DNA from: Rana temporaria
Lineage: Eukaryota > Chordata > Amphibia > Anura > Ranidae
NCBI RefSeq assembly: GCF_905171775.1
Contig: NC_053501.1
Coordinates: forward strand, 16,216,254-16,280,253
DNA: 64,000 bases
Direction of reading: 5' to 3'
The notes beneath the pieces were generated by a model. The model ran no database searches. It was not told the origin of the DNA and saw nothing but the letters and a program-made list of their open reading frames with translations. How positions within the stretch are numbered: the stretch's first letter is position 1; every line of letters begins with the position of its first letter. This document shows positions 1 to 11,734 of this stretch, piece by piece. The position numbers and the translations under genes were made by a program.

Positions 1-540
1 CACTGCCACTCGCCCCCCCCACTATCTTCTGTCACACTGACCCTCCCCTTCTCCATTGTCACCCCCCTGGGGTGACACTCAAACCCCCCCCCTTTTCTCT
101 CCAGTTTCACACTATCCCCCCCCCCCCCTGGTGACACATTTTCCTCCCTGTGATGTCACGCTCAAGCCCCCTCACCATAATGTCTAGTGTCACTTTCATC
201 CCCTTCTCTAGTATCACATCCCCCCTCACCCCCCAATTGTGACGCTGAACCCCCATTACTCTCCAGTTTCACACTCACACCCCCCTCCAATGACCACACT
301 GTCAGTGTCACCCCCCCCCTTTTCACCCTGCAGTGTCAGACTCCTCTCCTCCAGTATTATCCCTCCTCAATTCTCCAGTGGCATCCACAACCCATTGGCC
401 CCCCACACCCCTCTGCTCCCCACTATTACTTTCCCCCTCCATGAAGCTAGGCATAGTGACAATGGGCTCCCCAGCTGCTCCCCCTCTCTTTAGACTATCA
501 GGGCTAAGAATTCAGTGATCTCCGGTTGGACCCCCCCCCC
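1..540. repeat. C-rich degenerate tandem repeat
   Basis: Recurring TGTCACACTCA-like words alternate with long C tracts at irregular spacing. This is low-complexity sequence and probably the right-hand end of a larger decayed minisatellite. The short proline/serine-rich open frames across it (187-518) follow from base composition and are not genes. Confidence 0.6.
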
Positions 541-1186
541 CCCCCAGCATGTGTGGCCCCCTCGGCCTCCTGGCCCTGGCAGTGACACGGCTGGTGGCGC
601 GGGGTCGGTCTGGCCAGTTGCAGTGCAGTTATAGACTTGTTGGGAGTACAGGTAATTGCAGTGGATGTGTAATCAATGTGTCAGCCTCTCCCCCGGGGGC
701 CGCACTATCACCTGGCTGTGATTAAAGAGGGGATGCCGAACGGCATAATTTCCAAAGCGGACACAGTGTGCCACAAGTCACCGAGACTCTGGGCATTTCA
801 AGGGTTAACCCCTGAGACGCCAGTGCCATTACTGACCAAAATACAGCATGCTGTCCTTGCTCCTATATACAGGCCCTGAACTGGGCTAATGAGCTCACAA
901 TCTAATGGTGTGCCCAGGGAGGTAAGAGTTAATGCAGTGTGGTGAAGAGGTGGACAGTAGCTGGGGGCTCCGAGTCGTCAATTCCTAGCTCCATGATGAG
1001 GGCTAATGACAATAGAAAGTGACAATTCCTCTGTGTCTGTGCAATGCATGATGGCAACTTACCTCAGTGATGTCCTACAGCTTCCATTATCCTGGCATCA
1101 CCCAGCAACATGCCTGCCCAGCTCTGCAACCTCTTCAGTATCGCTATACCCACCCAGTCCTTTGCCCACTGGACTCTTCCTATTTG
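541..1186. other. Low-repeat intron segment
   Basis: No repeat family or gene was recognised. A C-tract followed by AG at 546-547 and a GT at 652 could mimic an exon with an open frame starting MCGPLGLLALAV. There is no recognisable homology, so it is not called. Confidence 0.4.
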
Positions 1187-1945
1187 TCACTGAATGGCCA
1201 GCACTAGACCCTCTGCCCTTGCCATATAGTCACTGAACGCCCAGCATTGCGCCCTCTGCTCTTCTTGTGCATTCACTAAACCAAGCACTGGGCCCTCTAT
1301 TCTTCCTGTACAGTCACTGAACGCCAAACACTGGGCTCTCTGCCCTTCCTGTACATTCATTAAACGCCCAGCACTGCACCCTCTGCCTTTCCCCATATAG
1401 TCACTGAATGCCCAGCACTGCGCCCGCTGCCTTTCCCTGTATAGTCACTGAACATCCAGCACTGCACCCTCTGCCTTTCCCTATATAGTCACTGAACGCG
1501 CAGCACTGTGCCCTCTGCCCTTCCTGTACATTCACTGAATGCCCAGCACTGTGCCCTCTGCCTTTCCCCATATAGTCACTAAATGCCCAGCACTGTGCCC
1601 TCTGCCCTTCCTGTACATTCACTGAACGCCCAGCACTGCACGCTCTGCCCTTTCTGTACATTCACTGAATTCCCAGCACTGTGCCCTTCCTGTACATTCA
1701 CTGAATGCTCAGCACTGTGCCCTCTGCCCTTTCGCACATTCACTGAACGCCAAGCACTGTGCCCTCTGCCCTTCCTGCACATTCACTGAACGCCCAGCAC
1801 TGTGTCCTCTGCCCTTCCTGCACATTCACTGAATGCTCAGCACTGTGCCCTCTGCCCTTCCTGCACATTCACTGAACGCCCAGCACTGTGCCCTCTGCCC
1901 TTCCTGTACATTCACTGAACACCCAGCACTGCACTCCCTTTGCAT
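1187..1945. repeat. 43-bp minisatellite, about 17 copies
   Basis: The unit is roughly TCACTGAACGCCCAGCACTG followed by TGCCCTCTGCCCTTCCTGTACAT. Two interleaved subtypes are seen: one ends in CTTCCTGTACATT and the other in CTTTCCCCATATAGT. The subtypes are mixed on the left, and the first predominates on the right. Short open frames on both strands are repeat artefacts. Confidence 0.9.
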
Positions 1946-2285
1946 CCTGTCCATGTGTGCCAGGCACAATCATCTCCTGCCTGGGTGGGGAATGGGGCAG
2001 TGTGCACCTTCGGATGGCACTAGGCTGTTTTCCCCCATATATGGCATTCAGCAGGTTTTGTGGTTGGAGTGCCAGTGTTGGGCGTTCTCCTAGGACCCGG
2101 ATCCCCCACCCGATGCTTCAATTTCAAATCTGCATAGACTTGTATATGCAAATGAGCCATGGAGCCTTAGTACATTGTTTGCTCATTAGACGGTGAAGGT
2201 GATTACCAACAACAGATCGTTCACAGAATTGTGCATATTTGCGGTGATGGCAGAAAGATTGTGCATTAAAATCTTGTTCGCAATA

Positions 2286-2460
2286 TGGAGGAGATTTACT
2301 AAAACTGGAGCACTCCGAATCTGGTCTAGTGCATGGTAGCCAATCGGCTTCTATATACAGCTTGTTCAATTAAGCTTTGCCAATAAAACCTGGAAGCTGA
2401 TTGGTTTTTGTACAGAGCTGCACCAGATTTTGCACTCTCCAATTTTAGTAAATCAACCCC
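2286..2460. mobile_element. Palindromic MITE with GATTTACTAAAACTGGAG ends
   Basis: The left end (GAGATTTACTAAAACTGGAG) is the inverted counterpart of the right end (CTCCAATTTTAGTAAATCAA). No coding capacity. The internal part, including GCCAATAAAACCTGGAAGC, recurs in reverse orientation at 7291-7400, so this is a dispersed family. Confidence 0.75.
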
Positions 2461-2500
2461 TATTTGTCAAATCCTTCACATCACCTATGCAATACCGTTG

Positions 2501-4221
2501 TGATGTCCATCAGACGTCCCCCAACCAATAACATGGTCATGTCTATCAGACGTGCCCCATCCAATAACATGGTCATGTCTATCAGACGTCACCCATCCAA
2601 CAACATGGTCATGTCTATCAGACGTCACCCAACCAATAACATGGTCATGTCTATCAGACGTGCCCCATCCAATAACATGGTCATGTCTATCAGACGTCCC
2701 CCAACCAATAACATGGTCATGTCTATCAGACGTCCCCCAACCAATAACCTGGTCCTGTCTATCAGACGTCACCCAACCAATAACCTGGTCATGTCTATCA
2801 GACGTCCCCCAACCAATAACATGGTCATGTCTATCAGACGTCCCCCATCCAATAACATGGTCATGTCTATCAGACGTGCCCCATCCAATAACATGGTCAT
2901 GTCTATCAGACGTGCCCCATCCAATAACATGGTCATGTCTATCAGACGTCCCCCATCCAACAACATGGTCATGTCTATCAGACGTCACCCAACCAATAAC
3001 CTGGTCATGTCTATCAGACGTCCCCCAACCAATAACATGGTCATGTCTATCAGACGTCCCCCAACCAATAACATGGTCATGTCTATCAGACGTCCCCCAA
3101 CCAATAACCTGGTCATGTCTATCAGACGTCCCCCAACCAATAACATGGTCATGTCTATCAGACGTCACCCAACCAATAACATGGTCATGTCTATCAGACG
3201 TCCCCCATCCAATAACATGGTCATGTCTATCAGACGTGCCCCATCCAATAACATGGTCATGTCTATCAGACGTCCCCCATCCAATAACATGGTCATGTCT
3301 ATCAGACGTCCCCCATCCAATAACATGGTCATGTCTATCAGACGTCCCCCATCCAATAACATGGTCATGTCTATCAGACGTGCCCCATCCAATAACATGG
3401 TCATGTCTATCAGACGTGCCCCATCCAATAACATGGTCATGTCTATCAGACGTGCCCCATCCAATAACATGGTCATGTCTATCAGACGTGCCCCATCCAA
3501 TAACATGGTCATGTCTATCAGACGTGCCCCATCCAATAACATGGTCATGTCTATCATACGTGCCCCATCCAATAACATGGTCATGTCTATCAGACGTGCC
3601 CCATCCAATAACATGGTCATGTCTATCAGACGTGCCCCATCCAATAACATGGTCATGTCTATCAGACGTGCCCCATCCAATAACATGGTCATGTCTATCA
3701 GACGTGCCCCATCCAATAACATGGTCATGTCTATCAGACGTGCCCCATCCAATAACATGGTCATGTCTATCAGACGTGCCCCATCCAATAACATGGTCAT
3801 GTCTATCAGACGTGCCCCATCCAATAACATGGTCATGTCTATCAGACGTGCCCCATCCAATAACATGGTCATGTCTATCAGACGTCACCTATCCAATACC
3901 ATTGTCATGTCTATCAGACGTCACCTATCCAATAACATGGTCATGTCTATCAGACGTGCCCCATCCAATAACATGGTCATGTCTATCAGACGTGCCCCAT
4001 CCAATATCATGGTCATGTCTATCAGACGTGCCCCATCCAATAACATGGTCATGTCTATCAGACGTGCCCCATCCAATAACATGGTCATGTCTATCAGACG
4101 TCCCCCATCCAATAACATGGTCATGTCTATCAGACGTCCCCCATCCAATAACATGGTCATGTCTATCAGACGTCCCCCATCCAATAACATGGTCATGTCT
4201 ATCAGACGTCCCCCATCCAAC
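2501..4221. repeat. 36-bp tandem array, about 48 copies
   Basis: The unit is ATGGTCATGTCTATCAGACG plus TGCCCCATCCAATAAC. Three main variants differ just after GACGT (GCCCC, CCCCC, CACCC) and in CATCC versus CAACC. Variants are mixed in the first 900 bp. A nearly pure GCCCCATCC block follows from about 3360 to 3880, and a CCCCCATCC run closes the array. As 36 is a multiple of three, several frames stay open on both strands (586 codons at 2464-4224 on +, 467 codons at 2485-3888 on -). No flanking gene signals were seen, so these are not called as genes. Confidence 0.95.
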
Positions 4222-4634
4222 TAGAAGTTAGCGGGATGACCAGTCAGCTCAGGTAGAACGGGAGATGGGAATTCTGGGTATTATGGATGGCTTGGTGTAG
4301 TGACACTCGATCTGAACACTGGATAGGTCGTGTTGGGTTACCCTGTGAAGTTATCATCAACTACACAATAGTTGCCGGTGCAGCTCACATTACACACAGC
4401 GTTTGTAGTGATCTGGATGTTGGGTACACATATAACATAACCTGTAACGTAATGGTACTGTACATTACTACTAACAACATTCACGGATATGCCAGACATT
4501 CCCGGAGGTATACACATCTGTGCAGAGTATTGCTCTGTTAGCTGCCATTTTAGGCTGTAGGAGGCTCACAGTGACCTTTGGCTGAATTCTTCATTGTGAA
4601 TACTATACAGGAAGCCAGATAAGTTAAAGGAAAG
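4222..4634. other. Unassigned intron sequence
   Basis: Mixed-composition sequence between the 36-bp array and a Tc1-like element. No gene, RNA or recognised repeat was seen. Confidence 0.4.
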
Positions 4635-5460
4635 TACACAAATCAGCCATAGCGTTATGACCAATGACAGGTAAAGTCAATAACGTTGATTATCTCATTA
4701 GAATAGCATGTTGCCCCTGAAGTTGATTTGTTAAAAGCAGAAAAAAAAATTCACCACAGCTTGTTGTGTATGGGGCTGGGTTGCGGCAGACTGGTAAGGG
4801 TGCCCATGCTGACCCATTTCCACAGCCAAAAGTACCTACAATGGACACATGAGCATTGGAACTGGACCACAGAGCAATGGAAGAAGGTGGCCTGATCTGA
4901 TGAGTCATATTTTCTATTACATCATGTGGATGGCCAGGTGTGTGCGTCACTTACCTGGTGAGGATGGCACCAGGATGCAGTATGGGAAGAAGGCAAGCCG
5001 GTGGAGGCAGTGAGATGCTTTGGGCAATGTTCTGCTGGGAAACCTTGGCTCCTGCCATTCATGTGGATGATACATTGACACGTAACACCTACCTAATGGT
5101 GACCAAGTACATCCCTTCATGGAAACGGTATTACCCAATAGCAGTGGCCTATTTCAACAGGATAATGCATCGACAAAAAAGTGGGTTGAGGAACACCAGT
5201 TTGAAGTCTTGACTTGGCCTCCAGATTCTTCTTATCTCAATCAAAACAAGTATTTGTGCATGTGATGGGAAAATGATCCTTGAAGGCCCCACCTCCAAAC
5301 CTACAGGACTTAAAGGATCTGCTACTGATGGCTTGGTGTCAGATACCACAGCATACCTTCAGAGGTCTACTGGCATCCATGTCAGGGCTGTTTTAGTGCC
5401 AAAAGGGGACTTACTCAGTATTAGGTGGGTGGTTATAAAGTTATGGCTGATTGGTGTGTA
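4635..5460 (+). mobile_element. Truncated Tc1/mariner transposon
   Basis: Both termini carry matching inverted repeats of about 30 bp: TACACAAATCAGCCATAGCG on the left, and the reverse complement of ATGGCTGATTGGTGTGTA on the right. TA dinucleotides sit at both ends, as expected for this superfamily. At about 826 bp it is much shorter than a complete element (about 1.3-1.6 kb). The region encoding the DNA-binding half of the transposase is missing, so it is an internally deleted, dead copy. Confidence 0.85.
4780..5290 (+). pseudogene. Tc1-like transposase remnant
   Basis: Reading across frames gives Tc1-family landmarks in order: a W..EQWKKV..SDES block near 4870-4905, GGGSEMLWAMFCW near 5005, QDNASTKKWVEEHQFEV near 5157, and TWPPDSSYLNQN near 5215. 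The first two catalytic aspartate contexts (SDE, QDN) are visible. The third acidic position, normally in an SPDLNPIE-like motif, is lost. An in-frame TGA precedes SDES and at least two frameshifts separate the blocks. It cannot encode an active enzyme. Confidence 0.8.
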
Positions 5461-5542
5461 TATACCTCAACTATACATCTTAAAGACCCACTATAGAGAA
5501 CTGTATTGTTTTCTGGTACCTGTGTGGGGGTTTGTACTGATA

Positions 5543-6263
5543 GGGGTAGATTCAGGTAGGGAGCGCGTATTTGTGTGCGGGCGTAACGTATCCTATTTAC
5601 GTTACGCCCCCGCAAGTTTGACAGGCAAGTGCAGTATTCACAAAGCAAAGTTGCGGCGGCGTAGCGTAAATAGGCCAGCGTAAAGCCCGCCTAATTCAAA
5701 TGTGGAAGATGTAGGCGTGTTTTATGTAAATTTATTGTGACCCCACGTAAATGACGCTTTTTCCGAATGGCGCATGCGCCATCCGTGAAAGTATCCCAGT
5801 GCGCATGCTCCAAATTAGCCTGCAAAAAGCCAATGCTTTCGACGTGAACGTAAATTACGAACAGCCCTATTCGCGATTGACTTGCGCAAACAACGTAATC
5901 GACGGAAAATTCGACGCTGGCCCGACGTCCATACTTAACATTGGCTGCGCCTCATATAGCAGGGGTAACTTTACGCCGGAAAAAGCCTTACGTAAACGGC
6001 GTATATGTACTGCGACGGACGGGCGTACGTTCGTGAATAGGCGTATCTAGCTGATTTACATATTCTAGGCGTAAATCAGCGTACACGCCCCTAGCGGCCA
6101 GCGTAAATATGCAGTTAAGATACGACGGCGTAGGAGACTTTAGCAACATTTTAGCAACATTTAAGCGTATCTCAGTTTGAGCATACGCTTAAAGTTGCGA
6201 CGGCGCGCATTCGGACTTACGACGGCTAGATACGCCTGTCGTAAGTCTTTCTGAATCCGGGTC
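5543..6263. mobile_element. Harbinger-like MITE, copy A
   Basis: The termini are GGGGTAGATTCAG and, inverted, CTGAATCCGGGTC. The 3-bp flank ATA is duplicated at 5540-5542 and 6264-6266. The interior is GC- and CpG-rich (GCGGCGTAGCGTAAATA, CCTAGCGGCCAGCGTAAATA), with a large palindromic organisation and no transposase. An A/T-rich 3-bp target duplication fits PIF/Harbinger, which is inferred. Six more copies are in the window. Confidence 0.8.
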
Positions 6264-6480
6264 ATAGTATTTAGATTATTCAATCTTTTTTCACATGCTT
6301 GTCCATAGGGTGACAACACTGCTTTGAGATTTCACTGCTGAATGAACAGTGGTGTCACCCTGTTACTGCCTGTAGAAAAATAATGAATCTACTGGCAGGT
6401 TTAACAGTTATTAAAACTGTTAGAAAAGGTTTAATGCTACTGGTAGGCTGTATCAGTGTGATGCAATAAAGTAAATATAA

Positions 6481-7189
6481 TGGCCCAGATTCACAGAGAG
6501 CAGGGCGCACATTATGCCGCCATAGAGCAAACACTGTACGCTACGCCAACGCAGCGCAGAGAGGCAAGCATTGCATTCATCAAGCCAGTGCTCCCAACGC
6601 TGTGCCAGCGTGCCGTGGGTTCCGAAGGCGCACGTCGGCGTAGGTGGAAGTGGACGTGAGCCCATGCAAATGATGGGCCGAGCGCCAGACAGGTACGTAT
6701 CACAAACTGAGCATGCGCCGTGACGTGGACGCACCCCCATGCGCCTGCTCACAACCACACCGGCAAAACTGCCTAAGCTATGCCGGATCACTGCGTATGC
6801 CGTGAACATAACGTACGCCCAGCCAGACACATGTCCAACGCACAATACGCCGGCTTGTGTTCCCTGGTGCAGACCTGTGCATGTCTGTTGCTGGGTTGCA
6901 CCTTTTTTATGGGGAATAACTTTACGCCGGACGTACAACTTACGCGCACCTCGCGTAGCATGCGCACGTTCGTGAATCGCCGTATTTCCCTCATTTGCAT
7001 GTTTGAATGGCTAATCAATGGGAGCAGCCCCATGCGTCCAGCCTAAATGTGCGCCCAACCTATGCCGGCGTGTGCAAGCTACGTCGGCAGGGTGTAGCCT
7101 GGTTTTAGGCGCATGTCTGTTTGTGGGTCTGGCGCACAGATACGACATTTGCACTTACGTCGGCGTAAGTTCTTTGTGAATCTGGGCCA
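6481..7189. mobile_element. Harbinger-like MITE, copy B
   Basis: Inverted ends are TGGCCCAGATTCAC and GTGAATCTGGGCCA. The interior shares CGTACGTTCGTGAAT-type and TTACGTCGGCGTAAGTTC-type motifs with copy A. The flanks do not give a clean 3-bp duplication, so mutation is likely. The 161-codon reverse-strand frame inside (6453-6938) has no recognisable domain and is a composition artefact. Confidence 0.75.
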
Positions 7190-7290
7190 TTGTTTATACA
7201 ATTGCATTTAGAAAAATAATTTTTTCTTTTTCCACCTTAATGAAAAACTCTTCTCTAGTAGGATATTGTAAAATGGTGGACAGCTTGGGG

Positions 7291-7400
7291 GGAGGATTTA
7301 TTAAAACTGGTGCTCTCAGAATCTGGTGCTACTGTGCATAGGAACCAATCAGATTCCAGGGTTTATTGGTAAAGCTTATTTGAACAAGCTGAAGTTTGAA
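7291..7400. mobile_element. MITE fragment related to the element at 2286-2460
   Basis: AGGATTTATTAAAACTGG marks one end. The internal stretch AACCAATCAGATTCCAGG, then TTTATTGGTAAAGCTTATTT, is the reverse complement of the corresponding part of the 2286-2460 copy. The opposite terminus is not recognisable. Confidence 0.65.
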
Positions 7401-7599
7401 GCTGATTTGTGGCCTCCTGTGTGCATGGTGGACAATGGAATGCCGAATGTTTCAATTGAGAGCACCAATGCAATGGAAGACAATTGTGCTTAAAGTACAC
7501 CCAGATGGTTGCTCTTCAGTGTATATCGTGGTTCACATGGGCATTATTGTCAAGGGTTCTGTCCACAGCTGAAAAAGAAGATCACCAATTGTCCGTTCT

Positions 7600-8240
7600 G
7601 GTGAAGGACCTTGGTGCCCTTTGGGATACCAGTTTTCAATGTTGGTGAGGGATGTCAGGTCTCAATGTTGGCAAGGGGTGTCAATTTTCAGTGCTGGTGA
7701 AATATGCTGGTTGTCGGTTCTGTTAATGGATGATGGTTCTGAGTTCGGGTTAAGGATGCCATTTCTCAGTGCTGGAAAATAATGCCTTTTTCTTATTGGA
7801 ATGACATTGATTCTCAGTGCTGGTGCAAGATGTTGGTTGTCAGTTCTTAGCTCTTGTAATGGATGCCTTGTATCATTGTTGGTGAGGACCACTAGGTCTT
7901 AGTGCTGGTAAGTGTTCCAGTGAGGCTGTGGGACACTGGCTCTCAGGGTTGGTGAAGGATTCTGATTCTAATTGTTTCTAAAAGTTGCTGGTTGTCAGCT
8001 CTCAGAGATGGTGAGTGTTGCAAGGTCTCAGTGCCATTGAGGGACTCCAGGTCTCGGTGTTGGTGAAGAACATCTCAGTGCTGGCATGGTCCCAATGTTG
8101 ATGAGGATTGTCTCAGTGCTGGTAAGGGACATCAGGTCTCATTGTTTGAGGGACACTGTGTCTCAGTGCTGGTAGTGGAGGGTGCTTGGTCTCAGTGCTT
8201 GAAAAGGGACTCCTGGTCTGGAGTTGGTGAAGAATGTACG
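7600..8240. repeat. Degenerate GGTCTCAGTGCTGGTGA minisatellite
   Basis: Units of roughly 35-50 bp are built on TCTCAGTGCTGGTGAGGGAC and diverge by substitutions and small indels. The same motif resumes at 10340-10660, so the array was probably split by later insertions between about 8250 and 10310. Confidence 0.75.
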
Positions 8241-8539
8241 GTCATGGAACCCGTTCCTCACTCCGCTGGAGTGCTTCTGTCAGTATACAGCCTCCTCCAA
8301 TCTGAACATCAGAGATCAGATATTACAGCCACATATTGCAACCAAGAACCAGGCAAGGCTAGCTTGGTTACAAAACTGGAACACTTTATTTGAAACTCAG
8401 ACACATACTTTTATATCCCACAGGAGGACATCCCCCCTCCTGATCATATTACCCTAACAATACAAACTGTAACCAGAAACATAATTACAACAACTGACAT
8501 ATACTATAACATTATGTTTATTAGCCACCTGGATGACTC

Positions 8540-8815
8540 GGGCCGCGTACACACGGCCGAGAAACTCGACGGGCAAAACACATCGTTTTGCTCGTCGAGT
8601 TCCTTGTGAAGCCACCGAGGATCTCGGCGAGCCAAATTTTCCCATTGCCGTCAAGGAAATAGAGAACATGTTCTCTTTTTGGCCCGACGAGATCCTCGTC
8701 GGTTTCCTCCGTCAAAGTGTACACACGACCGGTTTCCTCTGCAAAAAACAAAACAAAAAAAACAGCAAGCTTCTTGCTGGTTTTTGCCGAGAAACTCGGC
8801 CGTGTGTACGAGGCC
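8540..8815. mobile_element. Palindromic MITE, GTACACACGGCCGAG type
   Basis: The left end GGCCGCGTACACACGGCCGA mirrors the right end CGGCCGTGTGTACGAGGCCT. Nested inverted motifs such as CTCGACGGGCAAAAC and GTTTTGCTCGTCGAG occur in the left arm. Non-coding. A related element lies at 19584-19949. Confidence 0.75.
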
Positions 8816-9028
8816 TCAGAGGTTTCATTCCAGGTCAGATTTGCCGATTTCAAGCTCAGAAGGTACAATACAAATTATGAGTATAAACACAGAGCACCTT
8901 CAGACAATAGCAGGAGACCCAATTGGCAGACTGTCCGGCTCCTACATTGAACAGATGCCAATGTGACCAGATCTTTGAATTAACATGTATAGTTTAGAAT
9001 CAAACAAACCAGGAATAGTCTTTATATA

Positions 9029-10308
9029 TGTAGCGCTACCCCCGAAGGAGTCGCTGGTTTGTTTTGGGATCTACTCTCTTTGACTTGGCTCACCCCTATT
9101 TAACTTACTCGAACCCTCCCTTGACACATCAGAAGTCTGGTATTGTAGGGTATTGTGACCTCTGCTTGGCTGGGGTCGCAAATAGCAGGCACACAACATG
9201 CAGTAACAATATGATAATAGTAATACCTGCTTCCTTTGGACGGTCCCTCCAGACTAGAAAATACACTTCACACAGTGGATATGTTCAAATCAGAGAAGAT
9301 AAGTTTACTTTATGTGAACTTGGCAAACAGGATTGGATTTACATCACAAACCAACGACTGGCAGATAATGATTCACTGTGATTCAGGGCCCTTACTGGAA
9401 TCAGCAATTACTATCAGTAGATAAAGTCCTAAACTAAAGAATGGTACCATTCATTTGACTAAAGTAGGCAGTCTATGCTCACGAGCGTCCTCTAGCGGGC
9501 AGTCCTATAAACAGTTAGAACCCACGTTGCGGCCGGTTGGTGCACGTTAAACTTTTAATCCACAAATGGCAATTGATGGGTGAAGCTACATAACAAAGTA
9601 TCCGGAACAACAAACGTTGGTGAACTGATCGCTCGTCAGCGTCAGTCACTTCTGTAAAAAACACTTACACGGTTAATAGGGCCTCCAAGTCTCAGCGGGA
9701 GGTCAACATGTGTCTCCGGCCTGTGAGGTGGCACTAAGGTGTCTGTCTGAATGGGGAGTTAGAAGTTGAGCATGTGCTCTCTCACCCAACAGGCCGGTCC
9801 GCTTGAATTCTCCTCAGAAGGTGCGTTGGTAGAACACTGCTCCGCAGCACAAGGATCCCGGACGAGGATGCTCCACTGTTTCTGGTGTCAGCTGGGCTGC
9901 CTCTTCGATCCCCGGGAACACGGGCTGGACACTGGAGTCTTGCTTCCTTCCGGATGGCTGTTCTCTCATGAATTTAGGCCCAGGCTTCTGGCCTAACCAT
10001 GCTGTGCTATCTTCAGCAGCTCCGCAGAGGTGAAGAATGCTGTTCCCGAGAGAGAGAGGTCAGCCGCGCCCTTTCCTTAAGTAACCTCCCCCATAAGTCT
10101 GTGTGGAGGTGTCACATGCTCCCATGCTGCAGGGCATTGTGGGATGTGTAGTCTGTTTCTCCTAAGAGTCAATGGAGTCCATATCTCCTGCTACTTGCAG
10201 TCCCACAATGCATAACTTCCTTAAAGGCATCTTACATATTTAAAAGTAGAATAAAGTTCCAGCGGGAGATGGCTTGTCATTAGACTCTGACAGGAAGACC
10301 CCGCTACA
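9029..10308 (+). mobile_element. Probable solo LTR
   Basis: The segment starts TGTAGCGC and ends CCGCTACA, i.e. TG...CA with short inverted ends. It is flanked by TATA on both sides, a possible 4-bp target duplication. An AATAAA lies near 10250, close to the right end, as expected for an LTR polyadenylation signal. No gag/pol frame or second LTR is present in the window. The whole piece interrupts a GGTCTCAGTGC array, which supports its being an insertion. The family is not assigned. Confidence 0.5.
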
Positions 10309-10339
10309 TATATTTCCTGGGAGAGATTGTGGATAAATA

Positions 10340-10660
10340 TTACTGAGTTAAGGGAAGCTGGGTTTCAGTGTTGTGAGGGGTGCTGGACCTTGGTATTGAG
10401 GGATTGTGGGTTTCAGTGCTGGTGAGGGTCTCCAGGTCTCAGCAATGTTGAGGAACATCAGATGTCCATTCTGCTGAGAGTTGGTGAGGAACATCTCAGT
10501 GCTGGCAAGGGACTCATGGTTCCAATGTTGATGAGGATTGTCTCCGTGCTACTAAGGGACGCTGGCTCTGTGTTAGTGGGGGACACCTTGGTGAGGGATT
10601 CCAGGTCTTGGTGTTGTTGAGGGACATCGGTTGTCCATTCTGTTGAGAGGTCTTGCACAG
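10340..10660. repeat. Degenerate GGTCTCAGTGCTGGTGA minisatellite, right part
   Basis: Continuation of the array seen at 7600-8240 (GGTTTCAGTGCTGGTGAGGG, GGTCTTGGTGTTGTTGAGGG). About 2.1 kb of inserted DNA separates the two parts. Confidence 0.65.
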
Positions 10661-11639
10661 ACCAGTGTCTTGTGGAAGTCATTGGATAGCCTATCATTAC
10701 ATGCACTGTACATGGTTCCAGGAATCCTCAGCTGTGTTCACACTTTTGAACAGATATCTGGCATCCTCCTGAGACTTTGGGAGGGTTTGTTAAATGTATT
10801 ATTTATTTGTCCCTTGGCTCTTTCTGTGAGCGATAACATACATAGAAGACAAACTCTTCTCCGGCTGCCCTGAAGGGTACTTGTAGTAAATTCTAATTTG
10901 TTGGCTGAGCGAACTCCCAAAAAGATCTCTGATTGCTTCGGAAATGCTCAAGAATTGCTGGTTGCATGCTGCAGAGCTCTGGGGGTGTCTGATCAGTCTG
11001 CAGGGAAACAACACCCTGTCTATTGATATACGGGAACTTTGCGCATTGTAGGGATCTTGGTGAAAAACGTTTTAAGACTCGTAGCTTTCCGTGTTCTGAA
11101 GAAAATGCTGTTAGTTTCTCCATGTGCTTTCACAGAATTCTGAATGGCTTGGTTGGTCAGCCTTCATTATGACCACCTGAGCTGTCTCATTGTCACGTTG
11201 AGAAAAAGTTGTAGCGTGTGCATCTCTTTAGAAGAAAATAAGATAATTTAAAAAACTTCTGTTGCAGGGGATGCCAGAAATGTGACTTTTACCTCTAAGG
11301 ACCCATATGCATTAGCGGCATACTATTGTGAACAGGCCCTTGGAGGTCCAATGCACATTGTACGCTCTGTGCAAGGGTTTATAGTGTTTTTTATGTGTCG
11401 TTGTGGTGACAGGCATTGATCAGGTGCATAAAAACATCAATCGTTGCACATGGCATATGTGGTCCCTAATAAAAGAGAGGGAATTAGTCACATGAGCAGG
11501 TAATGAGATTTCAGGGGACATTTTATATACGGTATTTATATACCACGTTTGTAGCATTGAACAGTTGTAGAAATTTTGAGCCCTTACTGATTGAAATGAA
11601 AAGCGGTTTTAATTCAGAAGCGGCTCATGTAGGAAAAAT
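10661..11639. other. Unassigned intron sequence
   Basis: No convincing repeat termini, exon or RNA gene. Short open frames at 10631-11123 lie on both strands without recognisable domains. Confidence 0.4.
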
Positions 11640-11734
11640 TCTATTAACCACTTGGGATAGCTCACTATGGGGGTTCAAGATATCACTCCAGACCATGTAC
11701 AAGGTTTTAGAATTTTGGTTTGTGGATCCATATA
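11640..11734. repeat. Minisatellite fragment (TTGGGATAGCTC unit), left part
   Basis: A single diverged unit with CTTGGGATAGCTCACTATGG and ATGTACAAGGTTTTAGAATT. It matches the array at 12352-12662 and 14265-14376. Confidence 0.6.

Noticed and set aside
549..651. Exon-like segment beginning ATGTGTGGCCCCCTCGGCC, between a C-tract AG and ACAG|GTAATT
   Set aside because: The acceptor tract is only C residues, the peptide matches nothing I know, and neurexin needs no exon there.
2464..4224. 586-codon frame of 12-residue repeats (MVMSIRRAPSNN type)
   Set aside because: Product of a 36-bp array. Several frames on both strands are open, and there is no promoter, splice or domain evidence.
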